64,000 bases of DNA from Dryas octopetala (lineage: Eukaryota > Streptophyta > Magnoliopsida > Rosales > Rosaceae): contig OY992834.1 of the NCBI GenBank assembly GCA_963921425.1, forward strand, positions 6,324,001-6,388,000. The letters are read 5' to 3'. The notes beneath the pieces were generated by a model. It was not told the DNA's origin and ran no database searches. It worked only from the letters and a program-made list of their open reading frames with translations. The translations under genes and the position numbers were made by a program. Below, piece by piece: positions 48,521 through 59,964 of the stretch (position 1 is the stretch's first letter; each line of letters starts with the position of its first letter).

Positions 48521-49170
48521 TTCCAACCTTTGTCTCAAAGCTTATACTATCTTTTCTATTTCTCCACCCTGCATCAGGAATTGAATGTTTAAAGCATAAT
48601 CAGCAGCAAATGTTGCAGACTCCATGACAAAAACATATATTTTGAAACTTATTCAGTTATTCATAAGGGAAAGACGGTAAGAATTGAACAAGGTCAATAA
48701 AAAAAAAAAGTACAGATTCACAAGAATATTGCTTAAAGTTCTATGCCAATAAAATACTCAAGCTACAGAAGTAACAAGCAACTATTTACATAACAGGCAA
48801 GTCAAATACAACTAGAACAGTTCATATTGTATTTATATGAGATTAAGAGCTTGATCGGGAAAGAGGGGTTTTGGGTGGAAAGGAAATGAGCATGAAACTT
48901 GACAGAATCCAAAAGTTGAAGTAAAATGAATCATGCAAAAGAAAAATAAGTGGCACCAATTAAACTAAAGCTAGCAAATAATTTCACCCACTTCACCAAT
49001 TTAAGCCAAAGACACAGTAATGAAAAGAACCATCAACTATCTTACAAACACATTCCTTTCAGTCAGGAATTTTCACATTCATAATGCGTACAATACCATA
49101 ACCACACTCAACTAGCAAAAAACGTGAAGCTACAACTCAAAAAGAAAAACCCAGAAGCCACTTACCAGTG

Positions 49171-49482
49171 GAGGAAGCCGGCGACAATTTGAAGACTGGA
49201 GAGGACTCTGGTTGTGGCAGGGTCGGTCTGGGCAAGTTTGGCCCTTTCGGTAAGGAGTGTGATATCGGGTCCTGAATAGACAATTTTAGATACCCATATG
49301 ATGATATGGCCATATATAAATATTAACCCATTAGTTTATCCGACCCGCCCGAATGGGCCGGGAAAACGGGCATGGGCACTTACCGCCCCGATTTGTATTG
49401 GGTCTATTCAGTGTGTCAAGTTCACCAACTACAATCTGTCAATCTCTCTGTTTGAACTCGACATAATCTCAGAAACGAAGCC
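49171..49482. promoter_or_regulatory. Bidirectional promoter of FMC1-like and GET4
   Basis: The minus-strand leader exon of the FMC1-like gene ends near 49166 and the GET4 ATG is at 49483, so the two transcription starts must be within about 250 bp of each other. The interval has a TGGGCC site-II-type core (49354-49359), a CCCGCCCG patch and an AT-rich stretch (ATATATAAATATTAA, 49313-49327) that could act as a TATA region. Confidence 0.6.
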
Positions 49483-52400
49483 ATGTCGCGGGAGAGACCC
49501 AAGAGAGGCACACTACCTCCAGCTCAAGAGGTAAGCGAGCTCGAAATCGTGTCTTCAATACTCGTTCTCTCCAGAAATTAAGGAAAAAGATTGAATCTTT
49601 TTTCACGTTTACTCTTCTTGTCTTTGTTTCCAAAATTTCAGTAACTTTTGATTTAGCAAATTGTGTTGGGGGGTTTCTGAGAATTGATGAAATTTCTCAG
49701 ATTCGAGATTCTGATTCATCCTTTTACCTACTTTTTGAAAATTGGGATAGAATTGATCCGCAATTTTCCATTTTGTTTGATTTGGAATATGCATAGTGTT
49801 TGTATATTTGCTGATTACAATCTGAGTTTGGTTTCTAGGGAAAAGGAGGTGCTTGCCATTTTGATATTTTTGTTGTAAAACTTGAGAAAAAGTTAAGATT
49901 TTATAAATGTCTTCGCTTTAAATTTCCTACATTTTAAAGCAACAAATGCAGCCTAACTTTGATTGTTTAGATTCGGATTAAACGATGATTCTCATATAAC
50001 TTATGTGGGTATCCAATGAAATTCAATATTTAGTTTAAATATAACAAGTCACAGAAAAGAGTTAATTGAGATTTGTTATGATGCTACTACAAGGGCGGTA
50101 GACTTTCACTTGTGATGGGTTTCATTCTGTTTGGTTTCAGTGGATTAGGAAGCATGATTTCTAATTGCTTTTTGTTTTTAATGCAGAATATTGAGAAATT
50201 AGAGAAAGTTGTAGTGGAAGGTAATTACTATGGAGCTCAGCAAATGTACAAGTCTATTAGTGCAAGGTACAAGCAATATCCTCTTGATTTGTTTTACTTT
50301 ATTCAAGGCAAATATATCTCATGTGAAACAGATAACTTTTATACGGTTAATAATTTCTTCTTAAATTGTGTATCTCTTATTTGGGTGGCTATTGTACTGA
50401 ACTGTCAGCAAAGCTGTTGAGAAACCTCCCTTTCTTGCTTTGTCTTCCTTAAAGTTCATTGTATTTGGTATGCATGTTGATAAAATATGCTTGCTTTAAT
50501 GCAGATATGTGTCTGCTCAGAGGTATTCTGAGGCTTTGGATATCCTTCAGTCGGGTGCAATCATCCAATTGAAACATGGGCAGGTCATACTCTCATGGTT
50601 CTGCTTGTAGACATCAGAACTTTCATACCTTTAGTTGAACTTTACATGATTTGGACATAGGGGCTATGGCCTAGGATATGTGAATCTTGAGTTTTGTTGT
50701 AATTAATTAAATCTTTAGTAAAGGTACCATGGGGGTGCCACCCAAAATATTTTTATTTTGAATAGCCTACAATTTAAGCCAATCTTCTACGATTCAAATT
50801 TAGGACTGTCTGGATACTAATGCCTGCGTCTTAAATGTCACATTTGTTTAGAAAATTTCTTCTTATTTTTTGAATTATGCACTCACATACACATGAAAAC
50901 GTAGGCTAAAGCTGTTTCCCCCTTTTCCACATAAAATATGATGAGGCTTTATGAAATCTACATGCTGAAGATATATCATGAAATTTCATATATCAAATCC
51001 ATATTATTGATGCTGTATATTTTTTAAAAAATTCAGGTTACTTGTGGGGCAGAATTAGCTGCTTTGTTTGTGGATACACTTGTCAAAGGAAGATTCCCTT
51101 GTGACGATGAAACCCTTGGTCAGTTGTTACCTTATGATATAGAATTGAATACTTGATTGATTTTCTCTCTGCTTGTTCTTAGCTTTCTTGTGGTTGGTTC
51201 TGGTCAATTGGTTCTTTTAGTACATGCTATTTGTTTCGGTGTTCTGGTAAATAGAAATTGTATTTGATTCACATGTTCTCATGGCCATTTGTGGTACTTT
51301 GGTGTTTTTGATATTATGATGCTTCTGTTTTTTCGTGATTATGACAAAATTCTTTTGTTAGTTCGTGTCAGGAAAATTTATAAAGAATTTCCTCAGATAC
51401 CCTTTCCTCAACAGTTAGGGGATTCAGATGACATGGAACAACTTTCTGAAACGCTTGGGGTGGCAAAAACATGTGTTGAAGGCTGCTCATCATTCCTAAA
51501 AGCTGCTATTAAGTGAGACATTGGCCACTTTTTTCCTTTTTCCTGATTTTGAGAAAGATTTCATAGTTATGTTTAATTTGGTCTGTTATACGGGAGTTAA
51601 GATATTAATTTCTCACTCAGATCTAGCGTGTTGTTAAGTACTGCAAATGCATTCCTGACTCTCTCTTTTCAGGTGGTCTGCAGAGTTTGGAGCACCAAGG
51701 AGTGGGGCTCCGGAAATACATGTTATGCTAGCTGACTACATGTATTTTGAATCTCCTGAGGTGGTAGGTAGTAGCTGAATACATATATACTTGGAGCTGT
51801 GATATATATATATATAATCTTCATTTGTATCTTGCAAGTGCATACATCTCAAGCATTGTCTCCATGTCTAGATTTTAGGAAAGTCCACTTTTCACTAATA
51901 ATTGCTTATTCATCGCTGGTAAGGTCAGATGGAATATGGACCTACTTGTTTTTGGCCCAAGAGATCATTATTTATATTAAGTTTCTTTCCTGTAATTTTG
52001 GTGATTTTATCATCGTCTCCAAGGTTTCATTCTGGAGCACTTTTTGCAGTTAAAAATGTTTTGGAAGAGATGTTGGAATCATTTCGTTTTCCATAGGTCT
52101 TTCATGCTGTTCAATTATTGTATTAATTTATTCTAATGTACTTTCATTTGGAACATGGAACCAAAAAGTCCATTTTATGCATTGAGTACTTCTGGCTCAT
52201 ATGATGAGTGCAGAGTGAACACCAATATCCTGCTTGACTGTTTTGCAGGACATGGTTAGAGTATCACAACATTTTGTCAGAGGAAACAACCCAAAAGAGT
52301 TTGCTGCTACTTTAGTAAACTTTATGGGCAAGGTAGCCCTTTCTCCCATATTCATTTTCATGAGTTCAGTAAATGGATATGCTATGAGGTGAACTAAATC

Positions 52401-55017
52401 ATAATTAGCATCGTGTGATGTAGATATAAGGTTACAAGGTTCTGTGTCATTGTCTCCGTTCCATGAATATTATTTATTCAACAGATTACTTTGTAGTAGG
52501 TTTAAATTTGGTAAGGTTTTTCTGTTATCAGGTTCTGTTTTCTGTGAATATTATTTGTTGAAAGCTGTAGTAGGTTTCAATTTGGTATGTCTTTTTCAGT
52601 TGTTGGAGAATGAATATGATATTTAGATTTACTTTTGGGAAGGTCTTCTCTCATCCAAATATGGATACACAAGTGTAATCTATAATAAAACCCAACATAT
52701 GTCTTTACTATAGCACAACCTAGCTATTGGATTGTTGTACTTAGTCCTGTCTGCAGCAGTCTTGCTATATTCACACCTTTTTGTTGGAAAGTTTTTAAGG
52801 GTTCATATTTCTTCACCATGCAGTGTTATCCAGGGGAAGATGATTTGGCCATTGCACGGGCGATTTTAATGTAAGAACGCTTTGCAACTGCATACTTGTT
52901 TAGAATTTACTGTTTGGTTCCCATCATTGTTGATCATTGGACACCCAATCTGGATCATGGGTTTACTTAAGTAAATTTTAGTTTAGCTTCAATTCTGAAC
53001 TCCACGGTGAGTGCAATAATTTTAACTCCTATTCTGTGTTGTTTGAACTGTTAAAATGTACCTATTGTATGGTTCTGAAGTGTCCGCTCTTTTCAGCACC
53101 GTATGTTAGGTTTAAATAAACACGCCCTTCTTTGAAATCTAAGCTATTGAACACTTAGATGCCATTATGGGATTGTCTTATGCAATGATCTGATTGAATT
53201 TGACGTAAAAATTGAGTACAATCTAAAGCGGGAAATTAAGTTCCTCTTTAAAATTTTTAAGGTAGCTTAGAAAACTTGGTGAATTTTATAAAAAAATATT
53301 GCAATTAAAAAAAATTCACAGTTTCTCCTTTTAGAATGGGGTCATGTGAACTCTCCAAGCTGCTGTTTATGGCAGTTTCTGGGGAACTATGACTCCTTGC
53401 ACCCACCTACTGAGGTTTTCAAATGGATGCACGTTGAATTATTCAGATAATTACCTGGAGCTCTCTCAAGTTTTCATTGAAACACAGACACATTCTACGT
53501 ATTTGAGTTTCACACAACATTAGTTCCCTCAATTTCCTCAATGCATCACTGCCTCCTGTACTTTGCTTACTTGTTTATCTGCTAAAACCCTTCTAAACTA
53601 TACACACACAGAAAAAAAAAAAAGAATCAAAATTGGTAGATCCTCGATGAATGTAAGCATTTAACTACTTTTTTTTTTTTTTTTTTCATGTTTATGTACT
53701 GCTGTTGTTCTGAGGTTGAACAATATCCATTGCTTTTCCAGCTAATCCATGTTCCCCTGTGGTCCTCATTTTTGTGTCTTTTTCTTGTAGGTATTTGTCT
53801 TCAGGTAACCTGAGAGATGCCAATGTTCTCATGGATGAGATAAAGAAGCAAGTGGAATCTAAGAAACTTGACTTTCCCCAATCAGATTTGATCCAATTCA
53901 TCAATTTTCTTTTGCAAACGTATGTTGGTTCAATTTCCCCTTTTTATCAGTTCAACAATCTTTATCCCATCTATAGAGATAGATTTGTGCCATTAATGCT
54001 AGCTGGAGGAGTTGCCCTTCGCACCAGTCTTAATATGTATAGTAAAAGAAAATGAAATGAACTGTTCCTTTGCTTCCATTTTGCTCATTTAAAGAGGAAA
54101 TCAATATTGCATCAAGCCATCAACCACTTCCCTCATAAAAAGTAGAAAGCAAATATTCCCAAGAGGGAATTTCGGAGACTTGGGCATTTTAAATGCTAAA
54201 GACTCAAGTTAGTGGAAATATGCATCAAGAAATCACTAATCAAAATCCTGACAGGTCATTAAGATTTAATGAGATCATGAAAAAGAAGGAACACTGATTA
54301 TTGGTTTCTTTAGTATGAGGATCAAAGATTGTTGAATTGTTCTAAATATATTGTTCTCATTCCAGGTTGCTGAGAGATGCTTTTCCTCTTTTTAATATGT
54401 TGAGAGTGAATTACAAATCAAGCATAGACAGAGAGCCTACATTTAATGAGGTATGTTTTTTTTGCAGCGTGTCATAACATTTGACAACTTTTTCCTTGAT
54501 TTATGTTACTTGTCTCTCTCATTAGGTCATTTTTACCCTATATTATCGCTATACAAAACCAAAAGTAACTGCTGGTGTATGTTCACCAGCCTTAAGCTAT
54601 TTTCAGTATCTCCCTCTTTGGCTTAAGGTAACTTTTCTGCAAGTGGATATACTAATAGAAAAGTTATGGTTTAGTTGCTAGATGAAATTGCAGAGAAGTT
54701 TTATGGAGTACGGCGCAGAAATCCTCTGCAAGGGATGGGGATGTTCGGGGAGATCTTCAAGGTGCTTATGCTTTGCCCACAGTAATTTTGTCTATGCTAT
54801 GCTTGAAATCTTGTGAATGGTTACTAATTTGTTTTGTCAACTTTGAAAACTCTAAAGGATGGAATACTATAATCCACAAAATATTAAAGTATACTACACT
54901 CGTCAAGAAGACTATGATCCATGAAAAATAGTGAATGCTTCTTGAAATAATCGAGCAACTATCTTATTTGGAATATGGATCTATCTTCTTATGCAGCAGA
55001 TGATGGGAAGTGAATAG
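49483..55017 (+). CDS. GET4: GET4 homologue, tail-anchored protein insertion
   Basis: Twelve exons: 49483-49530, 50187-50266, 50505-50583, 51037-51118, 51362-51512, 51673-51763, 52249-52332, 52824-52870, 53791-53919, 54366-54450, 54675-54761, 55000-55017; 326 residues, close to the family length. GET4 forms an alpha-solenoid that, with the GET5/UBL4A role and SGT2-like co-chaperones, hands tail-anchored proteins to the GET3 ATPase for insertion into the ER. Recognisable stretches are [71 protein letters not shown] and the C-terminal [11 protein letters not shown]. The last acceptor (TGCAGCAG) is a tandem one and could add a Gln. The N-terminal MSRERPKRG is basic and not conserved outside plants. 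Intron 7 contains an imperfect local duplication (52465-52590). Confidence 0.94.
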
Positions 55018-55811
55018 TTATGTGATGGAATTTCAAGCTGTTGCTACCCTTGGCAAATTGATCAATACCTATTGTTATTGTGTCGTTGAAAGGGAGTATT
55101 TATATACTTGACTATCTAGAAGCATTTTTTTATCGAGTGTTTGTTAATGGTGTAAGATATATTTTGTCTTCAACTAGGGAGATACAGATTCTTTTGTGTT
55201 TGTACCATTAATAAAAGTTTATAATGAAATTATTGTTTTTTCATCTGTATATTTCAATTGTATGAATTCTTGCCTGTCATCATTATATTCCGTACAAATC
55301 TGAAAAATTTCTCTAGAATGGCTCAAGAATTTGGAAATGGACAGTGCCCTGGCATATATGGTAGGGCTTTGCCTGTTGTCCCCTCGTGCGCTAGGACAAG
55401 CCAAAATTTTATGGTCAAGCACAATGAGCAAGTACATCACCACAAACATTATAAAATGAGTGCAATTTTGCTCAACACCATGAATCATAATGTATTGTTT
55501 ATCATGTACCAAGCGTCACACGTATTAATCATGATTAACATTTTGTTATAAATAGACATGTTAATTATAGTTGATCATGATGTAATATGAGACATGTTAT
55601 AATCTTTAGACAACCCAGATCATAACAGGTCAAGACCTTATTATGAAAGTAAGCACATGATGTACATGGTGCTTATGGTAAGGAAGAAATTCATTTTGAC
55701 TAATGGCTCCCAATAATATTCCTTTGCATTATAAATTTATAAGTAGTTGGTATTTATTTAAGATACACAATATCTGAAACAAGTTCAGAAGTTGAAATCA
55801 GAAGCACAGAA
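55018..55811. other. Convergent 3' intergenic region
   Basis: Holds the 3' UTR of GET4 and of the minus-strand ureidoglycolate-lyase-like gene. Overlapping 97-codon frames on both strands at 55219-55551 have no similarity that I recognise and are probably chance. Confidence 0.5.
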
Positions 55812-57402
55812 TCACAGTTGCTCGTCGATCAAGAACTCCACTCTATTTTTCTTCGCGAAGTCGTGTGATGTGTGATCAACCACCTACAATGAAAAATGGT
55901 AATGTCATTTTCACCTTTAAAATGTGCAGAAGGCATTTTGATGCAGAAAATCTTCTTAAGGTGATCTCAGAAGGCACTCTGTGAGTAAAGCAGAGCAGTC
56001 TAAGTTGGGTTCTATTTCAGGTTTTACAACTATAAAACGACCAACTCCATTAAACTATACCCATATACACATACTCTGGCTTGAGTAACTGTGGATGATT
56101 CAGTTTATTAATCAGTCAGTCTTTAATACTAAACACCCGAAACAAAAGTGAGTTCGCATAAAAATGTAGATGCAGCTTCTAAAGCGGATATCTGTAATTT
56201 TACGGACCGAACCAAAGTCTATGCTTGGGTTTCGGTTTTGAAATCAAAGATGTCTGCTTTAGAACATTCGCAATGGTGATGTTCAATGCAATTTTATTGC
56301 ATGAAATTGAAATTGGACTAATGGATTAAAATTCACTTGAGTGGTGTAGTTTAGTTCATTGCAATTGATGCAATTGCAATAGAGGTGCATGAATAGCACC
56401 CTCGTATGAATTGCAATAATACCAGACAATTACTCCACATGTCACATGGGTTTACAGAAGAAAACAAAAAAAGAGAAGACCAATAAGCGAGTGACATTTA
56501 AAAAGATATAGCTATTGAACTATACCATTGCAAGTAAAACTGTAATTTAGTTCAATAGATGTCAAAATAGTTAAAAAAATTAAACTATTGAACAAACATT
56601 GCGAATAGTCTTAGAAAGCTCATTGTATGCCCAATTGTATCTTTGCAAATGCAGCATTAAGTTGAGACTTAGTTGAAAGAGTAGAGGAAAGGCATAAACT
56701 CACATTGGTATTGCTGAGCTCCAAATTGTAGAAGTCCATAGTGTCTGCCCTGAACAAAGGCCCGGCATGCCATGTCCCATGCTTCAGCTTGAGGAACTTG
56801 GGACCTGTAATCTTGAAAACACAGACACCCGAAACAGCAGGAGGCACGTAGAAATGACCACAGCGTGACTGCACCACATTATGATCCTTGTTGCTTTCAA
56901 GTGTTTGTGTGTCCACAATGGAAGGCTTGGCCACTCCAAGGTACCAAACATGGCCACCAACTGAGCCAAGGCACTGCGTCACGCTCGCATGGTGTGTGAT
57001 CTTGGAAAACTTGAGCGGCCTATCTTGAAGATGCATAAGGTAGAACCTGCATGTCAATAAAACATGCATACACAAACTATCTCTTACTTAGTTTAATGGT
57101 GTTTCTCTCTCTAATGTTGAAAAATAAAAAAACCAACCAAAACCCACATCACAAAATTGTTCAATGGTAATCTGTTTCATTAAAACCCAATTAGCATGAA
57201 TCTAATCTGCGGCCTTTTAACATTAAAATCCAACTACCAATAACCTTGGAACTCCGCGGCTAAGGTCTAACTGAGCATCACCAGCACCGAATTCCTCGCC
57301 GTCCGGCGAGGCCTCGACGACCTGACCGTACTCTTCGAAGGTCTCCGGAGTGGCTTCGATGGGCTTCAGCTTCACCAGCTTTGACTCGCCGGAGATTTCC
57401 AT
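55812..57402 (-). CDS. Ureidoglycolate lyase-like (AllA-type cupin) protein
   Basis: Three exons on the minus strand: 57402-57245, 57046-56704, 55883-55812; 190 residues. It has the cupin-like fold of Pfam Ureidogly_lyase: KLKPIEATPETFEEYGQVVE at the start, HLQDRPLKFSKITHHASVTQ in the middle and KLKHGTWHAGPLF near the metal-site strand. It matches Arabidopsis At2g35810-type proteins, often labelled 'ureidoglycolate hydrolase'. In bacteria the fold (AllA) splits ureidoglycolate to glyoxylate and urea; plants use a different enzyme (UAH) for that step, so the true substrate is open. Intron 2 is 820 bp and contains a Tourist-like MITE. The start codon faces the PPR start codon 237 bp away. Confidence 0.9.
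56259..56613. mobile_element. Tourist/Harbinger-like MITE in an intron
   Basis: Element 56262-56610 (349 bp) between TTA direct repeats (56259-56261 and 56611-56613). The ends are GAACATTCGCAATGGTG and, complemented, GACTATTCGCAATG, similar to the GAGCATCTCCAATGG ends seen in many Tourist elements. TTCAAT motifs repeat near each end. It lies entirely in intron 2 of the ureidoglycolate-lyase-like gene. Confidence 0.78.
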
Positions 57403-57585
57403 CTCTCTTTTTTCATCCACAAACAACTCTCTACCTTCTAATTTCTACGACGGATAAGAAAAGGGTATAATGGTCCTAATCAAACGTCGCCGTTTTGTCA
57501 AAAAACACACCTAAACCAAAACGCAGCGTCTTAAGCTCACCAGCTACGTAAAACTGAACGTACTCTTTCTTCAACCTCTGTAAAA

Positions 57586-57624
<39 letters not shown>

Positions 57625-57639
57625 ACTCACAGAGCTTCC
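57403..57639. promoter_or_regulatory. Bidirectional promoter of ureidoglycolate-like and PPR genes
   Basis: The 237 bp between the two start codons must supply both promoters and both leaders. The PPR side has a (CT)n tract at 57590-57618. No TATA box is obvious on either side, as in many TATA-less housekeeping pairs. Confidence 0.65.
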
Positions 57640-59964
57640 ATGGCCGCCACAATAACCCCAAAGCCACCCTTAACCCAACCCCAAATCCTCGAAGCCATAA
57701 CCAACCTCTTAGTCACCACCAAAACCTCACAATCCCTAAAACCCTACATTCCCTACCTAACCCAACCCCTCTTCCTCTCCATCCTCCGCTCCAAAACCCT
57801 AGCTTCCCAACCCTCCACCCTCGTGTCCTTCTTCCAATGGGCCAAGGCCCACACCCCGGCCCTGACCCAAACCCCACACCCCCTCCTCAACCTCCTCCCC
57901 TCTCTGTTTTGCCACAACAAGTTCACTGACGCCAAAAGCCTACTCGTCCAATTCATCGCCTCCGATCGCCAAAATGATCTCCACCGCCTTATTATGCACC
58001 CCGACTGCACCGTACCAAAACCCACCAAGGCCCTTCTGGACACTTCCATTGGAGCCTATGTACATTCCGGAAAGCCCCACCTCGCAGCCCAAGTGTTTGA
58101 CAAAATGAAGCGGCTTCGGTTTCGGCCCAATTTGCTTACCTGCAATACCTTGCTTAATGCTCTGGTAAGGCACCCGTCCTCTCATACGATTTCATTGTCT
58201 AAATGTGTGTTTAGGGATGCCATTGAATTGGGGGTTAGCGTGAATACGACAACTTTCAACATTTTGATATATGGGTATTGCTTGGAGCATAAGTTCAGGG
58301 ATGCTATGGAGTTGTTGAGTAGGATGAGTGACTTAGGATGTATGCCTGATAATGTGAGCTATAATACACTTTTGGACTGGTTGTGTAAGAAGGGGCAGTT
58401 GAGTGAGGCACGGGACTTGTTGTTGGACATGAAGAATCGAGGGTTGCTTCCAAATAGGAACACGTTTAATATTTTGGTTTGTGGGTATTGCAAGTTGGGG
58501 TGGTTGAAGGAGGCAGCAAAGGTGATTGAATTGATGACACAGAATCATTTGTTGCCGGATGTTTGGACGTATAATATGCTAGTTAGTGGGTTGTGTAGCG
58601 AGGGTAGGATTGAGGAGGCTCTTAGGCTTCGGGATGAGATGGAGAATTTGAAGTTGTCGCCTGATGTTGTCACGTATAACACATTTATTGATGCGTATTT
58701 TGAGTGGAGGAGCAGTTCAGAGGCACTTACGTTGATTGAGGAGATGCGTGAAAGGGGAGTGAAAGCAAATGTGGTTACACACAATATAATGGTGAAGTGG
58801 TTTTGCAAGGAAGGGAAGATGGATGAAGCAAGTGATACTATAAGGAAGATGGAGGAAGATGGGTTTGCTCCTGATTGTGTCACTTATAATACTTTGATTA
58901 ATGGGTATTGCAAAGCTGAGAAAATGGGAGAAGCATTTAAGATGCTGGATGAGATGGGTAGGAAAGGTTTGAAGATGGGCGTTTTTACCCTCAATACTGT
59001 GCTTCACACTCTTTGTAGCGAGAAGAAGCTTGATGAGGCATTTAAGTTGCTTCATACTGCCACTAAGCGGGGTTATATACTTGATGAGGTAAGCTATGGA
59101 ACTCTGATCATGGGATGCTTTAAGAATGAGATGGCCAACAGGGCTTTGAAGCTTTGGGATAAGATGAAGGAGAAACAGGTTATTCCTAGCATTGTCACCT
59201 ATAACTCTATAATTGGAGGGTTATGCCATTCTGGAAAAACTGATCAAGCATTAGACAAGTTGAATGAGCTTCTAGCGAACGGTCTAGTCCCTGATGAAAC
59301 TACATGCAACACAATAATTCATGGTTACTGCCTTGAGGGGAATGTTGAGAAAGCATTTCAGTTCCACAACAAAATGGTTGAGAATTCTTTTAAGCCGGAT
59401 GTGTTTACATGTAATATTCTTCTTTCTGGACTATGTAGAGAGGGTATGTTAGAAAAAGCTCTTAAGCTTTTTCACAAATGGATTTCGAAAGGGAAAGACA
59501 TTGATGCAGTTACTTACAACACATTGATATCAAGCCTTTGCAAAGAAGGGAGGTTGGAGGATGCTTTCAATCTTTTTGCAGATATGGAAGAAAAGAAATT
59601 AGTTCCAGACCAGTATACATACACTGCCATTCTGGGTGCACTTACTGATAGTGGTAAGATTAAGGAAGCAGAGGAGTTTATTTTGAAAATAACTGAAATG
59701 GGAAAATTACCCGATCGGTTCTTGAATTTGGACAAGAGGGAAGATGGGGTGACCTGTAACTCTTCAGTGGAATATGATTCAAGAGCTGTAGCTTATTCAG
59801 AACAGATCAATGAGTTGTGCTTTCAAGGTAAATACAAGGATGCAATGCACATTTTGGGAGAATCAAAGCAGAAAGGCATCACTGTACATAAAGATGTTTA
59901 TATCAATTTGATGAACGGGCTGATTAAGAGGCGAAAGAGTGTATCAAAGGATATTAAGTTGTAG
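57640..59964 (+). CDS. P-class pentatricopeptide repeat protein
   Basis: A single exon of 774 residues. From about residue 170 to 690 it is an array of about 15 P-type 35-residue repeats, seen in units such as VSYNTLLDWLCKKGQLSEAR, VVTYNTFIDAYFEWRSSSEA and CVTYNTLINGYCKAEKMGEA. There is no E, DYW or SMR domain. P-class PPRs bind organellar RNA in sequence-specific fashion and stabilise, splice or help translate it. The N-terminal region and overall length resemble Arabidopsis At2g16880. The N-terminus is only weakly basic, so mitochondrial targeting is likely from the family but not clear from the sequence. The first 500 nt are markedly C-rich compared with the rest. Confidence 0.95.
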   Translation: MAATITPKPPLTQPQILEAITNLLVTTKTSQSLKPYIPYLTQPLFLSILRSKTLASQPSTLVSFFQWAKAHTPALTQTPHPLLNLLPSLFCHNKFTDAKSLLVQFIASDRQNDLHRLIMHPDCTVPKPTKALLDTSIGAYVHSGKPHLAAQVFDKMKRLRFRPNLLTCNTLLNALVRHPSSHTISLSKCVFRDAIELGVSVNTTTFNILIYGYCLEHKFRDAMELLSRMSDLGCMPDNVSYNTLLDWLCKKGQLSEARDLLLDMKNRGLLPNRNTFNILVCGYCKLGWLKEAAKVIELMTQNHLLPDVWTYNMLVSGLCSEGRIEEALRLRDEMENLKLSPDVVTYNTFIDAYFEWRSSSEALTLIEEMRERGVKANVVTHNIMVKWFCKEGKMDEASDTIRKMEEDGFAPDCVTYNTLINGYCKAEKMGEAFKMLDEMGRKGLKMGVFTLNTVLHTLCSEKKLDEAFKLLHTATKRGYILDEVSYGTLIMGCFKNEMANRALKLWDKMKEKQVIPSIVTYNSIIGGLCHSGKTDQALDKLNELLANGLVPDETTCNTIIHGYCLEGNVEKAFQFHNKMVENSFKPDVFTCNILLSGLCREGMLEKALKLFHKWISKGKDIDAVTYNTLISSLCKEGRLEDAFNLFADMEEKKLVPDQYTYTAILGALTDSGKIKEAEEFILKITEMGKLPDRFLNLDKREDGVTCNSSVEYDSRAVAYSEQINELCFQGKYKDAMHILGESKQKGITVHKDVYINLMNGLIKRRKSVSKDIKL

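Noticed and set aside
55219-55551. Overlapping 97-codon frames on both strands
   Set aside because: Low-information composition, no homology and position in a 3' flank between convergent genes.
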